Below are positions 10,133-19,525 of a stretch of 64,000 bases of DNA, piece after piece. The position numbers and the translations under genes are program-made. A model generated the notes under the pieces. That model was not told the origin of the DNA. It ran no database searches and saw only the letters and a list, made by a program, of their open reading frames with translations. The stretch is taken from the NCBI RefSeq assembly GCF_002952775.1, contig NZ_CP025066.1, positions 1,612,001-1,676,000 on the forward strand. The letters are read 5' to 3'. The number at the start of each line of letters is the position of its first letter. Within the stretch, counting starts at the first letter, position 1. The DNA is from Halalkaliarchaeum desulfuricum. Lineage in GTDB: Archaea; Halobacteriota; Halobacteria; Halobacteriales; Haloferacaceae.

Positions 10133-11017
10133 ATGCAGGTCGACGCGGTCGTGCTCGACGTCGACGGGGTGCTCGTCGACGTCGCCGACTCCTACAGGCG
10201 GGCCATCGTCGAGACCGTCGACCGGGTCCACGGGAAGACGATCCCCCGGGAGACCGTCCAGTCGTTCAAGGACGCCGGCGGGTTCAACAACGACTGGGAA
10301 CTCACTGACGCTCTCGCGCTGTACGTGCTGGCGTTCCGCGAGGGGCTCCGCTGGGACGTCGAGCGGTTCACAGACGAGATCAACGAGCGGGGAGGCGGCC
10401 TCGAGGCGGCACAGGAAATCGTCGCCGAGATGCCGAACGTCCCGCAGGCACGGGTCCGGGACAAGTGGGACCGCGACCGGCTCAGGGAGGTCTTCCAGAC
10501 GCTGTATCTGGGTGCGGATCTGTATCGCGAACTCGAAGGTGGGGAGCCAGCGTTCGACGCGCCCGGCTACATCCACGACGAACCGGTCGTGGTCGAGTCG
10601 GACACCCTCGAATGGCTGACCGGTAAGTTCGACGTCGGGGTAGTGACCGGGCGACCGGCCGCGGAAGCCGAGATCGCCCTCGACCGCGCTGGGCTGGATC
10701 TCCCGGCGGAACACGTCTTCACGATGGACGACTGGGAGGAGGGAAAGCCCCATCCGAAGGCGCTCGTGACCCTCGCCGAACGGTTCGACGCCAAACGGAT
10801 CGCGTTCGTCGGCGACACCCTCGACGACGTGAAAACAGCCCGGAACGCCGACGCGACCGATCCCGACCGGGTGTACTACGGGATCGGCGTGCTCACCGGC
10901 GGCCTCTCCGGCGATGCGGGCCGCGGGAAGTTCGCTGACGCCGGCGCGGACGCCGTCGTCGACTCGGTCAACCAACTGCCGTCGCTGCTCGATGTCCCGT
11001 CCGATTCGTCGGCGTGA
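10133..11017 (+). CDS. HAD superfamily hydrolase (TIGR01548-type)
   Basis: 294 residues. Motif I is [10 protein letters not shown] near the start, motif II is VVTGRP, the lysine region is EGKPHPKAL, and motif IV is [12 protein letters not shown]. These form a phosphatase active site with Asp nucleophile and Mg2+. The long middle part ([15 protein letters not shown]) suits the haloarchaeal subfamily that was once confused with imidazoleglycerol-phosphate dehydratase; that is family memory. The substrate is unknown. The ATG at 10133 directly follows a GGAGGT. Confidence 0.85.
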   Translation: MQVDAVVLDVDGVLVDVADSYRRAIVETVDRVHGKTIPRETVQSFKDAGGFNNDWELTDALALYVLAFREGLRWDVERFTDEINERGGGLEAAQEIVAEMPNVPQARVRDKWDRDRLREVFQTLYLGADLYRELEGGEPAFDAPGYIHDEPVVVESDTLEWLTGKFDVGVVTGRPAAEAEIALDRAGLDLPAEHVFTMDDWEEGKPHPKALVTLAERFDAKRIAFVGDTLDDVKTARNADATDPDRVYYGIGVLTGGLSGDAGRGKFADAGADAVVDSVNQLPSLLDVPSDSSA

Positions 11018-11623
11018 TCACTCCCAGGGGTGTTTCCCGGGAGCGTCGGGCCACAGCGGATACCAGTACGACTCGTCTGATTCGACCGCGAGTTCGCCGT
11101 CGAGCACCGACTGGAGCTTGAACTCCGTCCGCTGGTCGCGTTCGTGACCGCCGTCGGGAACGAAGGGGTAGTAGGCGCCCCGGCGGAACGAGTAGATCCA
11201 GTACGCCCGCGTGTCACTCTTTTCGAAGCCGAACACCGCCGCCAGCAGCCGCGAACCGAACCCCTGTTCGATGAACTCGTCGGCCGCGAAGTGGATGCTC
11301 GTGATCAAGTCCTCCGGATCGTCGTCCTCGAGGACGAACCACTCGTAGCCGTGGTCGTCGGTGTATCTGTGGAAGCCGGTGCCGGTCTCGATCTCGCCGG
11401 CCTCCAGGATCGCCTCGACTTCCCCGACCGCGTCGTCGAAGGCGGTGGAATCGACGCCCGAAAAGCAGAGTGCCGCCTCGCCGGCGTTGTCGTAGCCCAG
11501 GTCCGCCTCCATCGTGAGGTAGGCGGTCGACATGCCGAACAGATCCTCCGGGTCGGCATCGCGGGAGGCGTCGGTCTCGGCGCTGGTTCCCAGTACCGCC
11601 CGGATCGTGTCGAAAAATCCCAT
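11018..11623 (-). CDS. pspAB: PspA-associated protein PspAB
   Basis: 201 residues beginning MGFFDTIRAVLG, as in haloarchaeal proteins annotated PspAB. The downstream gene order (htpX then pspAB on one strand) is the usual setting and supports the call. Features are YLTMEADLGYDNAGEAALCFSG early, an acidic middle and a C-terminus rich in aromatic residues (ESYWYPLWPD). A role with PspA or HtpX in membrane stress is suggested by context only. It lies 21 bases after htpX. Confidence 0.8.
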   Translation of the reverse strand: MGFFDTIRAVLGTSAETDASRDADPEDLFGMSTAYLTMEADLGYDNAGEAALCFSGVDSTAFDDAVGEVEAILEAGEIETGTGFHRYTDDHGYEWFVLEDDDPEDLITSIHFAADEFIEQGFGSRLLAAVFGFEKSDTRAYWIYSFRRGAYYPFVPDGGHERDQRTEFKLQSVLDGELAVESDESYWYPLWPDAPGKHPWE

Positions 11624-11644
11624 GTTCGTGTCCCTCTTCGCCGA

Positions 11645-12520
11645 TCAGGCGGTCTCCATCTCGCGTTCCAGCTGCCGGAGCCGTTCGACCCGCTCGTCGG
11701 TCGGCGGGTGCGTCGACGCGATCTTGCCGATGAAGCCCGACCGGATCGGGATGATGAAGAAGGCGTTCATCTCCGCCTGATCGCGGAGGTCCTCCTTTGG
11801 CACCCGGTCCATCCGGCCGTTGATGCTCAAAAGCGCCGAGGCGAGCGCGCCCGGGTTCCCGGTGATCGCCGCCGCGCCGCGGTCGGCGACGTACTCGCGG
11901 TACCGCGAAAGCGCCCTGATGAGGAAAAACGAAATAATCCACACCAGAAGCGACACCGCGATCGCGACGAGGACGGGCGCCCCACCTTGCCGGTTGTTGC
12001 CGCCGAGCAGCCACCCCCACCGGACGATGATGAACGCGATCGTCGAGAGGAACGACGCGATCGTCATCACCATCACGTCGCGGTTTTTGATGTGGGCGAG
12101 CTCGTGAGCGATGACCCCCTCGAGCTCCTCCTGATCGAGCGTCCCCATTAGCCCCTGGGTGACACAGACCGTGGCGTTGCGCTGGTTCCGGCCGGTTGCG
12201 AAGGCGTTGGGCACCTTCGAGTCGGACACGGCGACCTGCGGCTTGGGGAGGTCAGCCTGCTGGGAGAGGCGTTCGACCATCCGGTGGAGCTCGGGCGCCT
12301 CGTCGGGTTCGACCGTCCGGGCGCCCATGCTATATAAGGCGAGCTTGTCGCTGTAGAAGTACTGCGCGAACGAGAACAGCCCGAACGCGAGGATTATCGG
12401 AAGTATCCGCCCCTCGAAGACGACCGAGAGCGCGCCGATGAAGACGACATACAGGACTGCGAGCAGGGCCATTGTGAAGAACATCCGGCCCTTCAGCCCC
12501 CAGTCAGTACTCCAGTTCAT
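11645..12520 (-). CDS. htpX: HtpX-like membrane zinc metalloprotease
   Basis: 291 residues. There are two N-terminal membrane helices (residues about 10-55), the zinc site HELAH at about 139-143, two further helices, and the downstream glutamate in SRYREYVAD. HtpX proteases cut misfolded membrane proteins on the cytoplasmic side. It forms a likely operon with pspAB. A second copy of the family lies at 22071. Confidence 0.95.
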   Translation of the reverse strand: MNWSTDWGLKGRMFFTMALLAVLYVVFIGALSVVFEGRILPIILAFGLFSFAQYFYSDKLALYSMGARTVEPDEAPELHRMVERLSQQADLPKPQVAVSDSKVPNAFATGRNQRNATVCVTQGLMGTLDQEELEGVIAHELAHIKNRDVMVMTIASFLSTIAFIIVRWGWLLGGNNRQGGAPVLVAIAVSLLVWIISFFLIRALSRYREYVADRGAAAITGNPGALASALLSINGRMDRVPKEDLRDQAEMNAFFIIPIRSGFIGKIASTHPPTDERVERLRQLEREMETA

Positions 12521-12668
12521 ACGTGCTGATAACGGTTCGAACGCGGTTAAATATCTCCGTTTCGGTCGGGGACTCGGTCGTGGCCCGATATTCGATCACA
12601 TGCGGTGTGCGTCAGGCGGGGGAAACCGCCCAACCGCTATACTTGTTCGACGTGTATCTTTTTACGCA

Positions 12669-13091
12669 ATGAATCGCCGTCGATTTCTCGCGTCAGGGGC
12701 CGCCGGAAGCGCGGTTCTGCTCGCGGGTTGTCTGGACACGCGGATCCGGCCCGCGCTGCCCCAGGAGGGAACCCTCCAGCTACGCAACCGGACCGAGACC
12801 GCCCGGACTGTGGACATCCAGATCACGAACGAAGTGGGTGCTGCCTTCTTTTCGGAGGCGTATACAGTCTCACCACGCGACACCGAGGGTTCGGAGACGA
12901 GCGAACGGGTGCTCGTAGACACCGACGTGACGTATTTCGTCGAGGTGAGTACAGACGATTGGCGGCGTGGCTACGAGTGGGATATTCACGAGAAAACCGG
13001 AAGTCTCACCGTCACGATCCAGGAGGCCGACATCGAGTTTTCGGTGGAACCGTTCGAACGGGTGTTCCGCCTGGACGAGCTGTTCGACTGA
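12669..13091 (+). CDS. Tat-exported lipoprotein of unknown function
   Basis: 140 residues. The N-terminus MNRRRFLASGAAGSAVLLAGCLD combines a twin-arginine signal with a lipobox ending LAGC, so it is probably exported folded and lipid-anchored outside. The rest looks beta-rich (TLQLRNRTETARTVDIQIT), like a small Ig-like or carrier domain. The ATG at 12669 is set by the signal peptide. Confidence 0.82.
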   Translation: MNRRRFLASGAAGSAVLLAGCLDTRIRPALPQEGTLQLRNRTETARTVDIQITNEVGAAFFSEAYTVSPRDTEGSETSERVLVDTDVTYFVEVSTDDWRRGYEWDIHEKTGSLTVTIQEADIEFSVEPFERVFRLDELFD

Positions 13092-13243
13092 TAGGGATCA
13101 GCGTGGATATTCCGAGGTTCTCATGAGGAAATCGACTAACTGGAAAACCGCACGACGAGAGAAACTATGAACTAGTCTGCTGATCCTTATGATAAGGACG
13201 CCAAATGCAGGGGATTGTCGGGCAAGAGCGTTGCTGACGTCGG

Positions 13244-13633
13244 TTACGCCTCCTCGTCGGAGAGGACGTAGGCGCCGAAGTCGTCAACGCTGCCGACCGG
13301 CGGTGCGCCGAACGCAAACCAGACGTGTGTGTCCCCAGTGTGGTTGCAGAGATTCCGCACTGTATCCGGATGCACCCGGACGACGCCCCCTTCGGGAACG
13401 TCGTGAACCTCCCCGTCGATCGAGATCTGCCCGTCGGTCATCGCAACGAACACCTCCTCCTGTCCCTCGTGGGTGTGTGGCGTGGTCACCTCACCTGGAT
13501 CGACGAGCACCTGATTCACCCTGAGTTCGATCGCCCCGAGCGGTTCGGTGAGCTTGCGCACCATCGTCTCACAGGTGTCGAACTGCTCTTTCGGTATCTC
13601 CTCGGGATCGACGATGCTGAAGCCGGTGGCCAT
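13244..13633 (-). CDS. Cupin domain protein
   Basis: 129 residues, one cupin barrel. Motif 1 is TPHTHEGQEEVFV, giving two His and a Glu as metal ligands. Motif 2 (GGVVRVHPDTVRNLCNHTG) supplies the last His. Such proteins range from isomerases to sugar or small-acid binders; nothing here narrows it. The ATG at 13633 is chosen because the 18 residues upstream have no family-like character. Confidence 0.85.
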   Translation of the reverse strand: MATGFSIVDPEEIPKEQFDTCETMVRKLTEPLGAIELRVNQVLVDPGEVTTPHTHEGQEEVFVAMTDGQISIDGEVHDVPEGGVVRVHPDTVRNLCNHTGDTHVWFAFGAPPVGSVDDFGAYVLSDEEA

Positions 13634-13810
13634 GCCTGTTGTCTTCAGGTGAATCACAATAGGCTCTTGTGTATTATCGGGAAACACCTATGGTGCGTGG
13701 GACCTCGTGGCTGATTATCTGCAAAATTCAGCGGGGGATTGCAGCATCCAAGCGGTTCAGTCCGGTGAATATTCACCCATCATACGGCGGAGATGACAGT
13801 CTCTGCTGTG

Positions 13811-14836
13811 CTACACCTGTAGTTCAGCGAGTAGCAGCGCAGCGAGACTGAAGTAGATAATCAGTGCGGAAATGTCTTTGATCGTCGTGATGACGGGATC
13901 GGAGGCCGCTGCCGGGTCCCAGCCGATCCTGTGTGCGACCCACGGGATGAGATAGCCGACCTCGGATGCAATGATGCAGGTGGCGACCATCGAGATGAAC
14001 ACCACCAGCGCGATGTCGGCGTTACCGAGCCACAGAAACGCCGCAAGCGCGGCGATTCCACCGACGATGACGCCAATGATGGCGCCGACGGTTCCCTCCT
14101 TGAGGACGTGAGCCCAGACGTTTTGCTCTTCGATGTGACCGAGGGCGACCCCACGGACGAAAATCGTCGACGACTGGGTGCCGACGTTCCCGCCCATGTC
14201 CATGATCACAGGGATGAAAAACGCCAGCGCCACAACTGCCTCCAGTTGGGCTTCGTACTGCCCGATCACACCGCCTGCCATCAACCCACCGGCGAGTGCC
14301 ACGATCAACCACGGAAGACGGATCCGCAGAATCCTGAACACCCCAGATTCGAGAATCGCCGACGACCGCGACACCTCGAGATCGGAGAAGTCGAGACCGG
14401 TCATCTTCAGCATGTCCTCGGTCGCCTCCTCCTCGATTACCGCGACCATGTCGTCCGCCCGGGCGATACCGACGAGATTGTTATTCTCGTCGACGATCGG
14501 CAGCGCGGGATACTCCAACTCCTGCATCTGGCGTGCCGCAAGTTCCACGTCAGCCTCCGCGTTCAATGAAATCACGTCTGTTTCCATGATCTCCCCGACT
14601 TCCTGATCCTCGGGCGCGTTCAGGAGTTCGCGAAAGGAGAGCACGCCCCGGAGTTTTCCACCCTCATCGGTGACGTAGATGTAGTAAATCGTCGCCTCCT
14701 CCTCGTCGGTGGGAGCGAACTCACGAAACTGGCTGATCGCCATCCCGACGAAGGTATCCTCTTCGACCGCGACGTAGTCGTCATCCGCTACGTCTGCGAC
14801 GATGTCGTGGTGCTTCTGGTCGAGTTCTGCTGTCAT
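13811..14836 (-). CDS. MgtE-like divalent cation transporter with CBS pair
   Basis: 341 residues: two CBS motifs (about 20-135), then an MgtE-type membrane domain of about five helices starting RIRLPWLIVALAGGLMAGG and containing PVIMDMGGNVGTQSS, the family signature. It lacks the N-terminal superhelical domain of bacterial MgtE. Mg2+ is the likely ion. The ATG at 14836 is preferred over one twelve codons upstream that adds an unrelated basic stretch. It is divergently paired with a close paralogue. Confidence 0.88.
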   Translation of the reverse strand: MTAELDQKHHDIVADVADDDYVAVEEDTFVGMAISQFREFAPTDEEEATIYYIYVTDEGGKLRGVLSFRELLNAPEDQEVGEIMETDVISLNAEADVELAARQMQELEYPALPIVDENNNLVGIARADDMVAVIEEEATEDMLKMTGLDFSDLEVSRSSAILESGVFRILRIRLPWLIVALAGGLMAGGVIGQYEAQLEAVVALAFFIPVIMDMGGNVGTQSSTIFVRGVALGHIEEQNVWAHVLKEGTVGAIIGVIVGGIAALAAFLWLGNADIALVVFISMVATCIIASEVGYLIPWVAHRIGWDPAAASDPVITTIKDISALIIYFSLAALLLAELQV

Positions 14837-15097
14837 GGCGGTCCTCCGACTGGCTCTCCAGTGTAGAGACACTCGTCTCGACTCTCCGTGACTCCGCTGT
14901 TGGTGTCCCCTGATCGCCTCGCTGGTTGTCCGGTTATACGGTTGGAACGCCAGCTGTGATTCGTATCCAGCATACGCGAGTTGCTATGAAAAATCGCAAA
15001 TAAATACTGTCGAACTATCTTCTCTTTGCCATCAAATGACAATGATACTTCCGTCTGATGTAGACTTATATGACAAGGGCAGATAAAATGTGATAGA
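14837..15097. promoter_or_regulatory. Divergent promoter region of the two MgtE-like genes
   Basis: About 260 bases, AT-rich in its right half. GACTTATATG (15062-15071) is a TATA-like box about 30 bases before the ATG at 15098, fitting a leaderless transcript. A shared metal-responsive control of both genes is possible but no operator is evident. Confidence 0.5.
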
Positions 15098-16177
15098 ATG
15101 TCACAAACACCCGAGGAGGTGATGGACGAACCGCCGGAAGAGGCGGAAGAGTACGAACTTTCCGTTGGCGACGTAATGACAGACGGTTACGTCGCTGTTC
15201 CGGCCGATATGTCCATCGAAGAGGCAACGGATCAGTTCCGGAAGTTTGCACCCGCGGATCCGACAGAGACCACGATTTATTACACGTACGTCGTCGACGA
15301 CGACGATCGTCTACTCGGTGTTGCGTCACTTCGAGAGATGTTGTCGGCACCCGATGAGGATCCGATCTCCACGATCATGACCGAAGAGGTGGTCTCGTTT
15401 CACGAGTCAGCTGACGCCGAACAGGCCGCGATGGACGTCGCAGACCTGCACTACCCGGCGGTTCCGATCGTCGACAACGAGGGACGACTGGTCGGCATCG
15501 TCCGGTCGGACACTCTCGTTGACGTGATGGAAGCCGAAAGCAGTGAGGACATGCTCCGGATGCAAGGGATGAGTCTCCCGGAACTGAAAGCGAGCGACCT
15601 CACCGACGTGGAAGAACAGCGGAGTCGGCTCATGCTCGATGCGTCCCTCTCCGACATTCTCCGTATCCGGGTCCCCTGGCTCCTCGTCGCTCTCGTTGGT
15701 GGGTTTATGGCCGGTGGTGTCATCGGCGTTTACGAGGACACCCTAGAGGCGGTCGTCATTCTCGCCTTTTTCATTCCCGTGGTAATGGACATGGGTGGGA
15801 ACGTCGGCACCCAGTCGTCGACGATTTTCATCCGTGGCGTTGTGCTCGGCCATATCGACAAGAGTAACGTGGTTCGCCGGATCACGAAAGAAACCATCGT
15901 TGGTGCAGTCATCGGAGTCATGGTCGGTGCTGTCGCCGCCCTCGTCGCCTTCCTGTGGATCGGCCGAGCCGACATTGCGTACGTTGTCTTCGGCTCGATG
16001 CTCGGCACGTCCGTCGTTGCGGCCCTGGTCGGCTTCCTCATCCCGTGGCTCGTCTACCTGATCGGCCAGGACCCGGCGGCGGCGTCGAACCCGATCGTCA
16101 CCACGATCAAGGACGTGAGCGGCCTGTTGATCTACTTCGGGTTGGCGACGCTGCTGGTGATCGAACTCGGCGTGTAG
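15098..16177 (+). CDS. MgtE-like divalent cation transporter with CBS pair (paralogue)
   Basis: 359 residues with the same design as its divergent neighbour: CBS pair (VGDVMTDGYVAVP, VPIVDNEGRLVGIVRSD), then RIRVPWLLVALVGGFMAGG and PVVMDMGGNVGTQSS. The two proteins are clearly paralogous over their whole length, with an extra acidic N-terminal tail here. Two half-size MgtE proteins side by side may act together or be differently regulated. Confidence 0.9.
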   Translation: MSQTPEEVMDEPPEEAEEYELSVGDVMTDGYVAVPADMSIEEATDQFRKFAPADPTETTIYYTYVVDDDDRLLGVASLREMLSAPDEDPISTIMTEEVVSFHESADAEQAAMDVADLHYPAVPIVDNEGRLVGIVRSDTLVDVMEAESSEDMLRMQGMSLPELKASDLTDVEEQRSRLMLDASLSDILRIRVPWLLVALVGGFMAGGVIGVYEDTLEAVVILAFFIPVVMDMGGNVGTQSSTIFIRGVVLGHIDKSNVVRRITKETIVGAVIGVMVGAVAALVAFLWIGRADIAYVVFGSMLGTSVVAALVGFLIPWLVYLIGQDPAAASNPIVTTIKDVSGLLIYFGLATLLVIELGV

Positions 16178-16336
16178 TCACTCTCGGTAGTCATTCTCGA
16201 GAATTCATCAGTTCTTTGCACTCGGGCTCGATCACGACGAAATCGAATTATCTGAAATCCACGTGGCCGGGGATTTGCCATCCGCGCGGAACGCCGAGCC
16301 GGTTCCCTTTTATCCGTCAGTCGGCTACCGTTTCGC

Positions 16337-17458
16337 ATGAGCGAGTCCCGGGAGTTCTGTCCGCGGTGTGGCAGCGCGGTCGACGCGCGCGAGGAGCCAC
16401 TGCCCGGCCAGCCGCGCGACCGGGACGAAAAGCTGTGTGACGACTGTTACTTCGAGGACTTCGACCTGGTCGACGCCCCCGACCGGATCGAGATCCAGGT
16501 CTGTTCGGGCTGTGGCGCGGTCCACAGGGGCAACCAGTGGGTCGACGTCGGCGCCCGCGACTACACCGACGTCGCGGTCGACGCCGTCACCGAGGAGTTG
16601 GGCGTCCACGTGAACGCCCGGGACGTCCAGTGGGGCGTCGAGCCCGAACAGGTCGACGCCACCACGATCCGGATGCACTGTGAGTTCTCCGGGGTCGTTC
16701 GCGGGACGCTCCGGCAGGAGTCGGTGACCGTCCCCGTGAAGATCGGTTCCGGTACCTGCACGCGGTGTGGGCGTATCGCGGGCGGGTATTACGCGAGCGT
16801 CATCCAGGTCCGGGCCGACGACCGGATCCCGACAGCCGAAGAGACTGCCCGCGCCGTCGAAATCGCCGAGACGTACGTCGCCGCCAGGGAGGAGACCGGC
16901 AGCCGGGACGCGTTCATCACGGAGGTGACGGAGGCGGACGACGGCGTCGACATCAAGCTGTCGAGCAACCAGCTCGGCCGGGGCGTCTCCGCCAGGATCA
17001 GCGAGGAGCTCGGCGGGACCGTCGAGGACCACGCCACGCTGGTCACCGAGGACAGCGACGGCAACGAGGTGTACCGGGTCACCTTCGCCGTCCGGCTCCC
17101 GCGGTACCGACCGGGGGACGTGATCGACGTCGACGACGAGGGACCGGTGCTCGTGCGAAGCGTCCGCGGGAACCTCAAAGGCGTCCGGCTCACCACCGGC
17201 GAGCGTTACGAGGCGGACTACGAAGAGGGAATCGCGCCCGACGCACGAAAGCTGGGCGACCACGAGGACGGCCAGGAGACGACGGTGGTCGCCATCGAAG
17301 ACGAACGTGCCGTCCAGGTGCTCGACCCCGAGACGTACGAGGCGAAGACGATCGCCAGGCCCGACTACGTTCCCGACGACGCCGAAACCGTCGAGGTACT
17401 GAAAAGCCGGGCCGGCCTGCACGTGCTTCCGGACGACGAGTCCGATCTCGACAGATAG
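16337..17458 (+). CDS. nmd3: Nmd3 family ribosomal export/assembly protein
   Basis: 373 residues. It starts with a zinc-binding region (CPRCGSAV, CDDCYFEDF, CSGCGAVHRGN) and later CTRCGRIAGGYY, the cysteine pairs typical of NMD3. In eukaryotes NMD3 ties the 60S subunit to export; archaeal homologues probably act in large-subunit assembly. The C-terminal eIF5A-like part (YRPGDVIDVDDEGPVLVRS) is present. Confidence 0.9.
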   Translation: MSESREFCPRCGSAVDAREEPLPGQPRDRDEKLCDDCYFEDFDLVDAPDRIEIQVCSGCGAVHRGNQWVDVGARDYTDVAVDAVTEELGVHVNARDVQWGVEPEQVDATTIRMHCEFSGVVRGTLRQESVTVPVKIGSGTCTRCGRIAGGYYASVIQVRADDRIPTAEETARAVEIAETYVAAREETGSRDAFITEVTEADDGVDIKLSSNQLGRGVSARISEELGGTVEDHATLVTEDSDGNEVYRVTFAVRLPRYRPGDVIDVDDEGPVLVRSVRGNLKGVRLTTGERYEADYEEGIAPDARKLGDHEDGQETTVVAIEDERAVQVLDPETYEAKTIARPDYVPDDAETVEVLKSRAGLHVLPDDESDLDR

Positions 17459-17538
17459 AGACCGTCCGCCAGCGATACCGGGAAGAGCAGCCGTCATCCC
17501 TCGAAAGACTTTATTGAGAAAGTATCGTACCGACGTAT

Positions 17539-17622
17539 ATGGATCGTCAAAAATGGTTCGCGCTGTTTTTCGCCGTCCTCATGGTGACCTCCATGGTCGC
17601 GTGGGGCGTCACCCTCCTGTAG
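17539..17622 (+). CDS. Tiny single-span membrane protein (27 aa)
   Basis: A reading frame of 27 residues: MDRQKWFALFFAVL, then MVTSMVAWGVTLL. It is one hydrophobic helix with a charged N-terminus. TTTATTGAG (17510-17518) lies about 25 bases upstream and would give a leaderless start. Very small membrane proteins of this kind occur in haloarchaea; the role is unknown. It fills the space between nmd3 and the convergent helicase. Confidence 0.55.
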   Translation: MDRQKWFALFFAVLMVTSMVAWGVTLL

Positions 17623-17641
17623 GCGCACCGCCGCCTCGACG

Positions 17642-19507
17642 TCACTCGCCCCAGACGTCCGAGAGTGGGTGGTCTTTTCGGGACGTCGCCCCGTCGCTGT
17701 CAGTCGACGTGTTCCCACTCGTCCCGGCGGTTTCGTGACGCCTCCCTCCTCCCGGAGCGGAGCGGTTCGACCCGCGACTCCGGCGACCACCCGATCCTCC
17801 GGGCGCCGCGCCGATCCCGGATAGCGCAGCCGCCGGGTCGAACTCGGGGAGATCCGGTCGTTCCATCTCGTCGATCGCGTCGGCGAACCACGGGGGGACG
17901 TCGGCCGCCGCGCGGTCGAACAGGTCCAGAAGCGACGAGTCGGCGAGGTACGTCGCCCCGTAGTCGTCGGGCGCCCGGACGACCCGGCCACACGCCTGGA
18001 TCACGGTCCGCAGCGCCACCCGGTGGTACCACGCCCACTGACCCTCCTCCAGCCGTCGCTCGACCCGGGAGTCGCCGGTGTTGAGATACGGCGCCTTGCA
18101 GATCACCTGCCACCGGGCGAGTTTGTCCCCGAGATCCAGCGCCTCCTCCATCTTGACGGAGATGAAGACGTCCGGGTCGTCGGTCGCCTTCCACGCCTCG
18201 AGCGCCCGATCGCGGTCGTGCCGGTCGTGGGTTCGAACCCGGGCGGAGACACCCATCTCGGCGAGTCGATCGGACAGGCTGCCCGCGATCGCATACGAGT
18301 GGGCGTGGACGATCCCCTTCTCGTCGGGGTGTTCTGCCATGAGTCGAACCAGCAGCCGGGCGATCTTCGGGAGCGTCTCCTCGCGGTGCTCGAACGTCAT
18401 CTTCCCCTGCGTGACGTCCAGCAGCGGCCGGTTCTCCAGCGGGAACGTGTGCTCGACGTCGACGAGCGCGACCGTCGAGGGGTCGAGGCCGACGCTCCGA
18501 CAGAACGCGTCCTTCGAGAGGATCGTCGCCGAAAGCAGCGCGAACCGGTTCCCGCGGTCCCAGACGGTGTGTCTGAGATATCGTGCCGGATCCAGCGGCT
18601 TGATCGTGATGGCCGACCCCTCGCCGTCGGGCTGATCGACGACCCACGTGGTGGTGCTTTCGGGGTCGCGGTACGCCTCGAGGAACCAGCCCAGTTCCGA
18701 GATGAGTTCCTGGAGCCGATCCCGCCGGGCGGCCTCTCCGGGGGTAAGTTCCGGTTTCGAAAGCAGGTCGTTCTTCGCGCGTTCACAGACCCCCACGAGC
18801 GTCTCGGCGAACCGGGCGGTCCGATCGAGCGCGTCTTCCTCCTTGCGGGTGTCGGTGTGGACGTCCGGGACGCCGACGCCGTCCCACACCGGAACCCGGT
18901 CGGGCGACAGCTCGATGGTCGCGTACATCTCCGCCCACTCGGCGAGCCCGTGCGCCTCGTCGATGACGACGACGTCCCGCGTGCGGAACACCTCCGAGCC
19001 GGCGGTCTGCATGAAGTACGCGAGCGTCGTCGCCGCGTGCCGGCGCGCGGAGGCGATCGCCCGGTCACCGTAGTAGGGACATCGGTGTTTGACGCTGCAG
19101 TCGAACCCCTGCCGACGGGCACAGGGGGCACGGTCGACGGGGGTGTCGTTCTCCCCCTGGAGGATGCAGGTGTAGTTGGATTTACCGCGGATGACGTTCA
19201 GATCCGAAAGCAGTTCGTCCTCGGCGACGTCCTCGAGCTGGGAGACCTGCGGGGTGGTGTAGTACGCCCCGGTCGCCTGATGTGGGTCGGCGTCCTCGGC
19301 CCGGCGTGCACACCCCATGATGGCCCGCGCGAGCAGCGACTTGCCGCTGCCGGTGGGCGCACGCACCAGGACGACCTCGTTTCCGGCCTCGAAGGCGTCC
19401 TCGATGGCCGACAGCGCCGACTCCTGGTTGCCGCGGTAGGAGGGCGCCGGGAACTCTTCGAACAGCCGGGACGGTTGCACGTCACCCCCTCCGGAAGCGA
19501 AGGGCAA
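17642..19507 (-). CDS. XPD/Rad3-like SF2 DNA helicase with iron-sulfur cluster
   Basis: 621 residues. Walker A is RAPTGSGKSLLA near residue 50, Walker B is VVVIDEAHGLAEW. Between motifs Ia and II lie four cysteines (YTCILQ, APCARRQGF, DCSVK, RCPYY), the pattern of the [4Fe-4S] domain in XPD, FancJ and DinG. The C-terminal half has motif VI as QACGRVVRAPDDYG. Such helicases unwind 5' to 3' in repair. It is shorter than classic archaeal XPD, so the DinG-like or other Rad3 subfamily cannot be excluded. The glycine/arginine-rich C-terminus looks disordered. Confidence 0.9.
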   Translation of the reverse strand: MPFASGGGDVQPSRLFEEFPAPSYRGNQESALSAIEDAFEAGNEVVLVRAPTGSGKSLLARAIMGCARRAEDADPHQATGAYYTTPQVSQLEDVAEDELLSDLNVIRGKSNYTCILQGENDTPVDRAPCARRQGFDCSVKHRCPYYGDRAIASARRHAATTLAYFMQTAGSEVFRTRDVVVIDEAHGLAEWAEMYATIELSPDRVPVWDGVGVPDVHTDTRKEEDALDRTARFAETLVGVCERAKNDLLSKPELTPGEAARRDRLQELISELGWFLEAYRDPESTTTWVVDQPDGEGSAITIKPLDPARYLRHTVWDRGNRFALLSATILSKDAFCRSVGLDPSTVALVDVEHTFPLENRPLLDVTQGKMTFEHREETLPKIARLLVRLMAEHPDEKGIVHAHSYAIAGSLSDRLAEMGVSARVRTHDRHDRDRALEAWKATDDPDVFISVKMEEALDLGDKLARWQVICKAPYLNTGDSRVERRLEEGQWAWYHRVALRTVIQACGRVVRAPDDYGATYLADSSLLDLFDRAAADVPPWFADAIDEMERPDLPEFDPAAALSGIGAAPGGSGGRRSRGSNRSAPGGGRRHETAGTSGNTSTDSDGATSRKDHPLSDVWGE

Positions 19508-19525
19508 AAGGGATTCCTTCGCGGA

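Noticed and set aside
13189-13524. 111-residue plus-strand frame over the cupin gene
   Set aside because: Arginine/proline-rich shadow of the cupin gene on the other strand.
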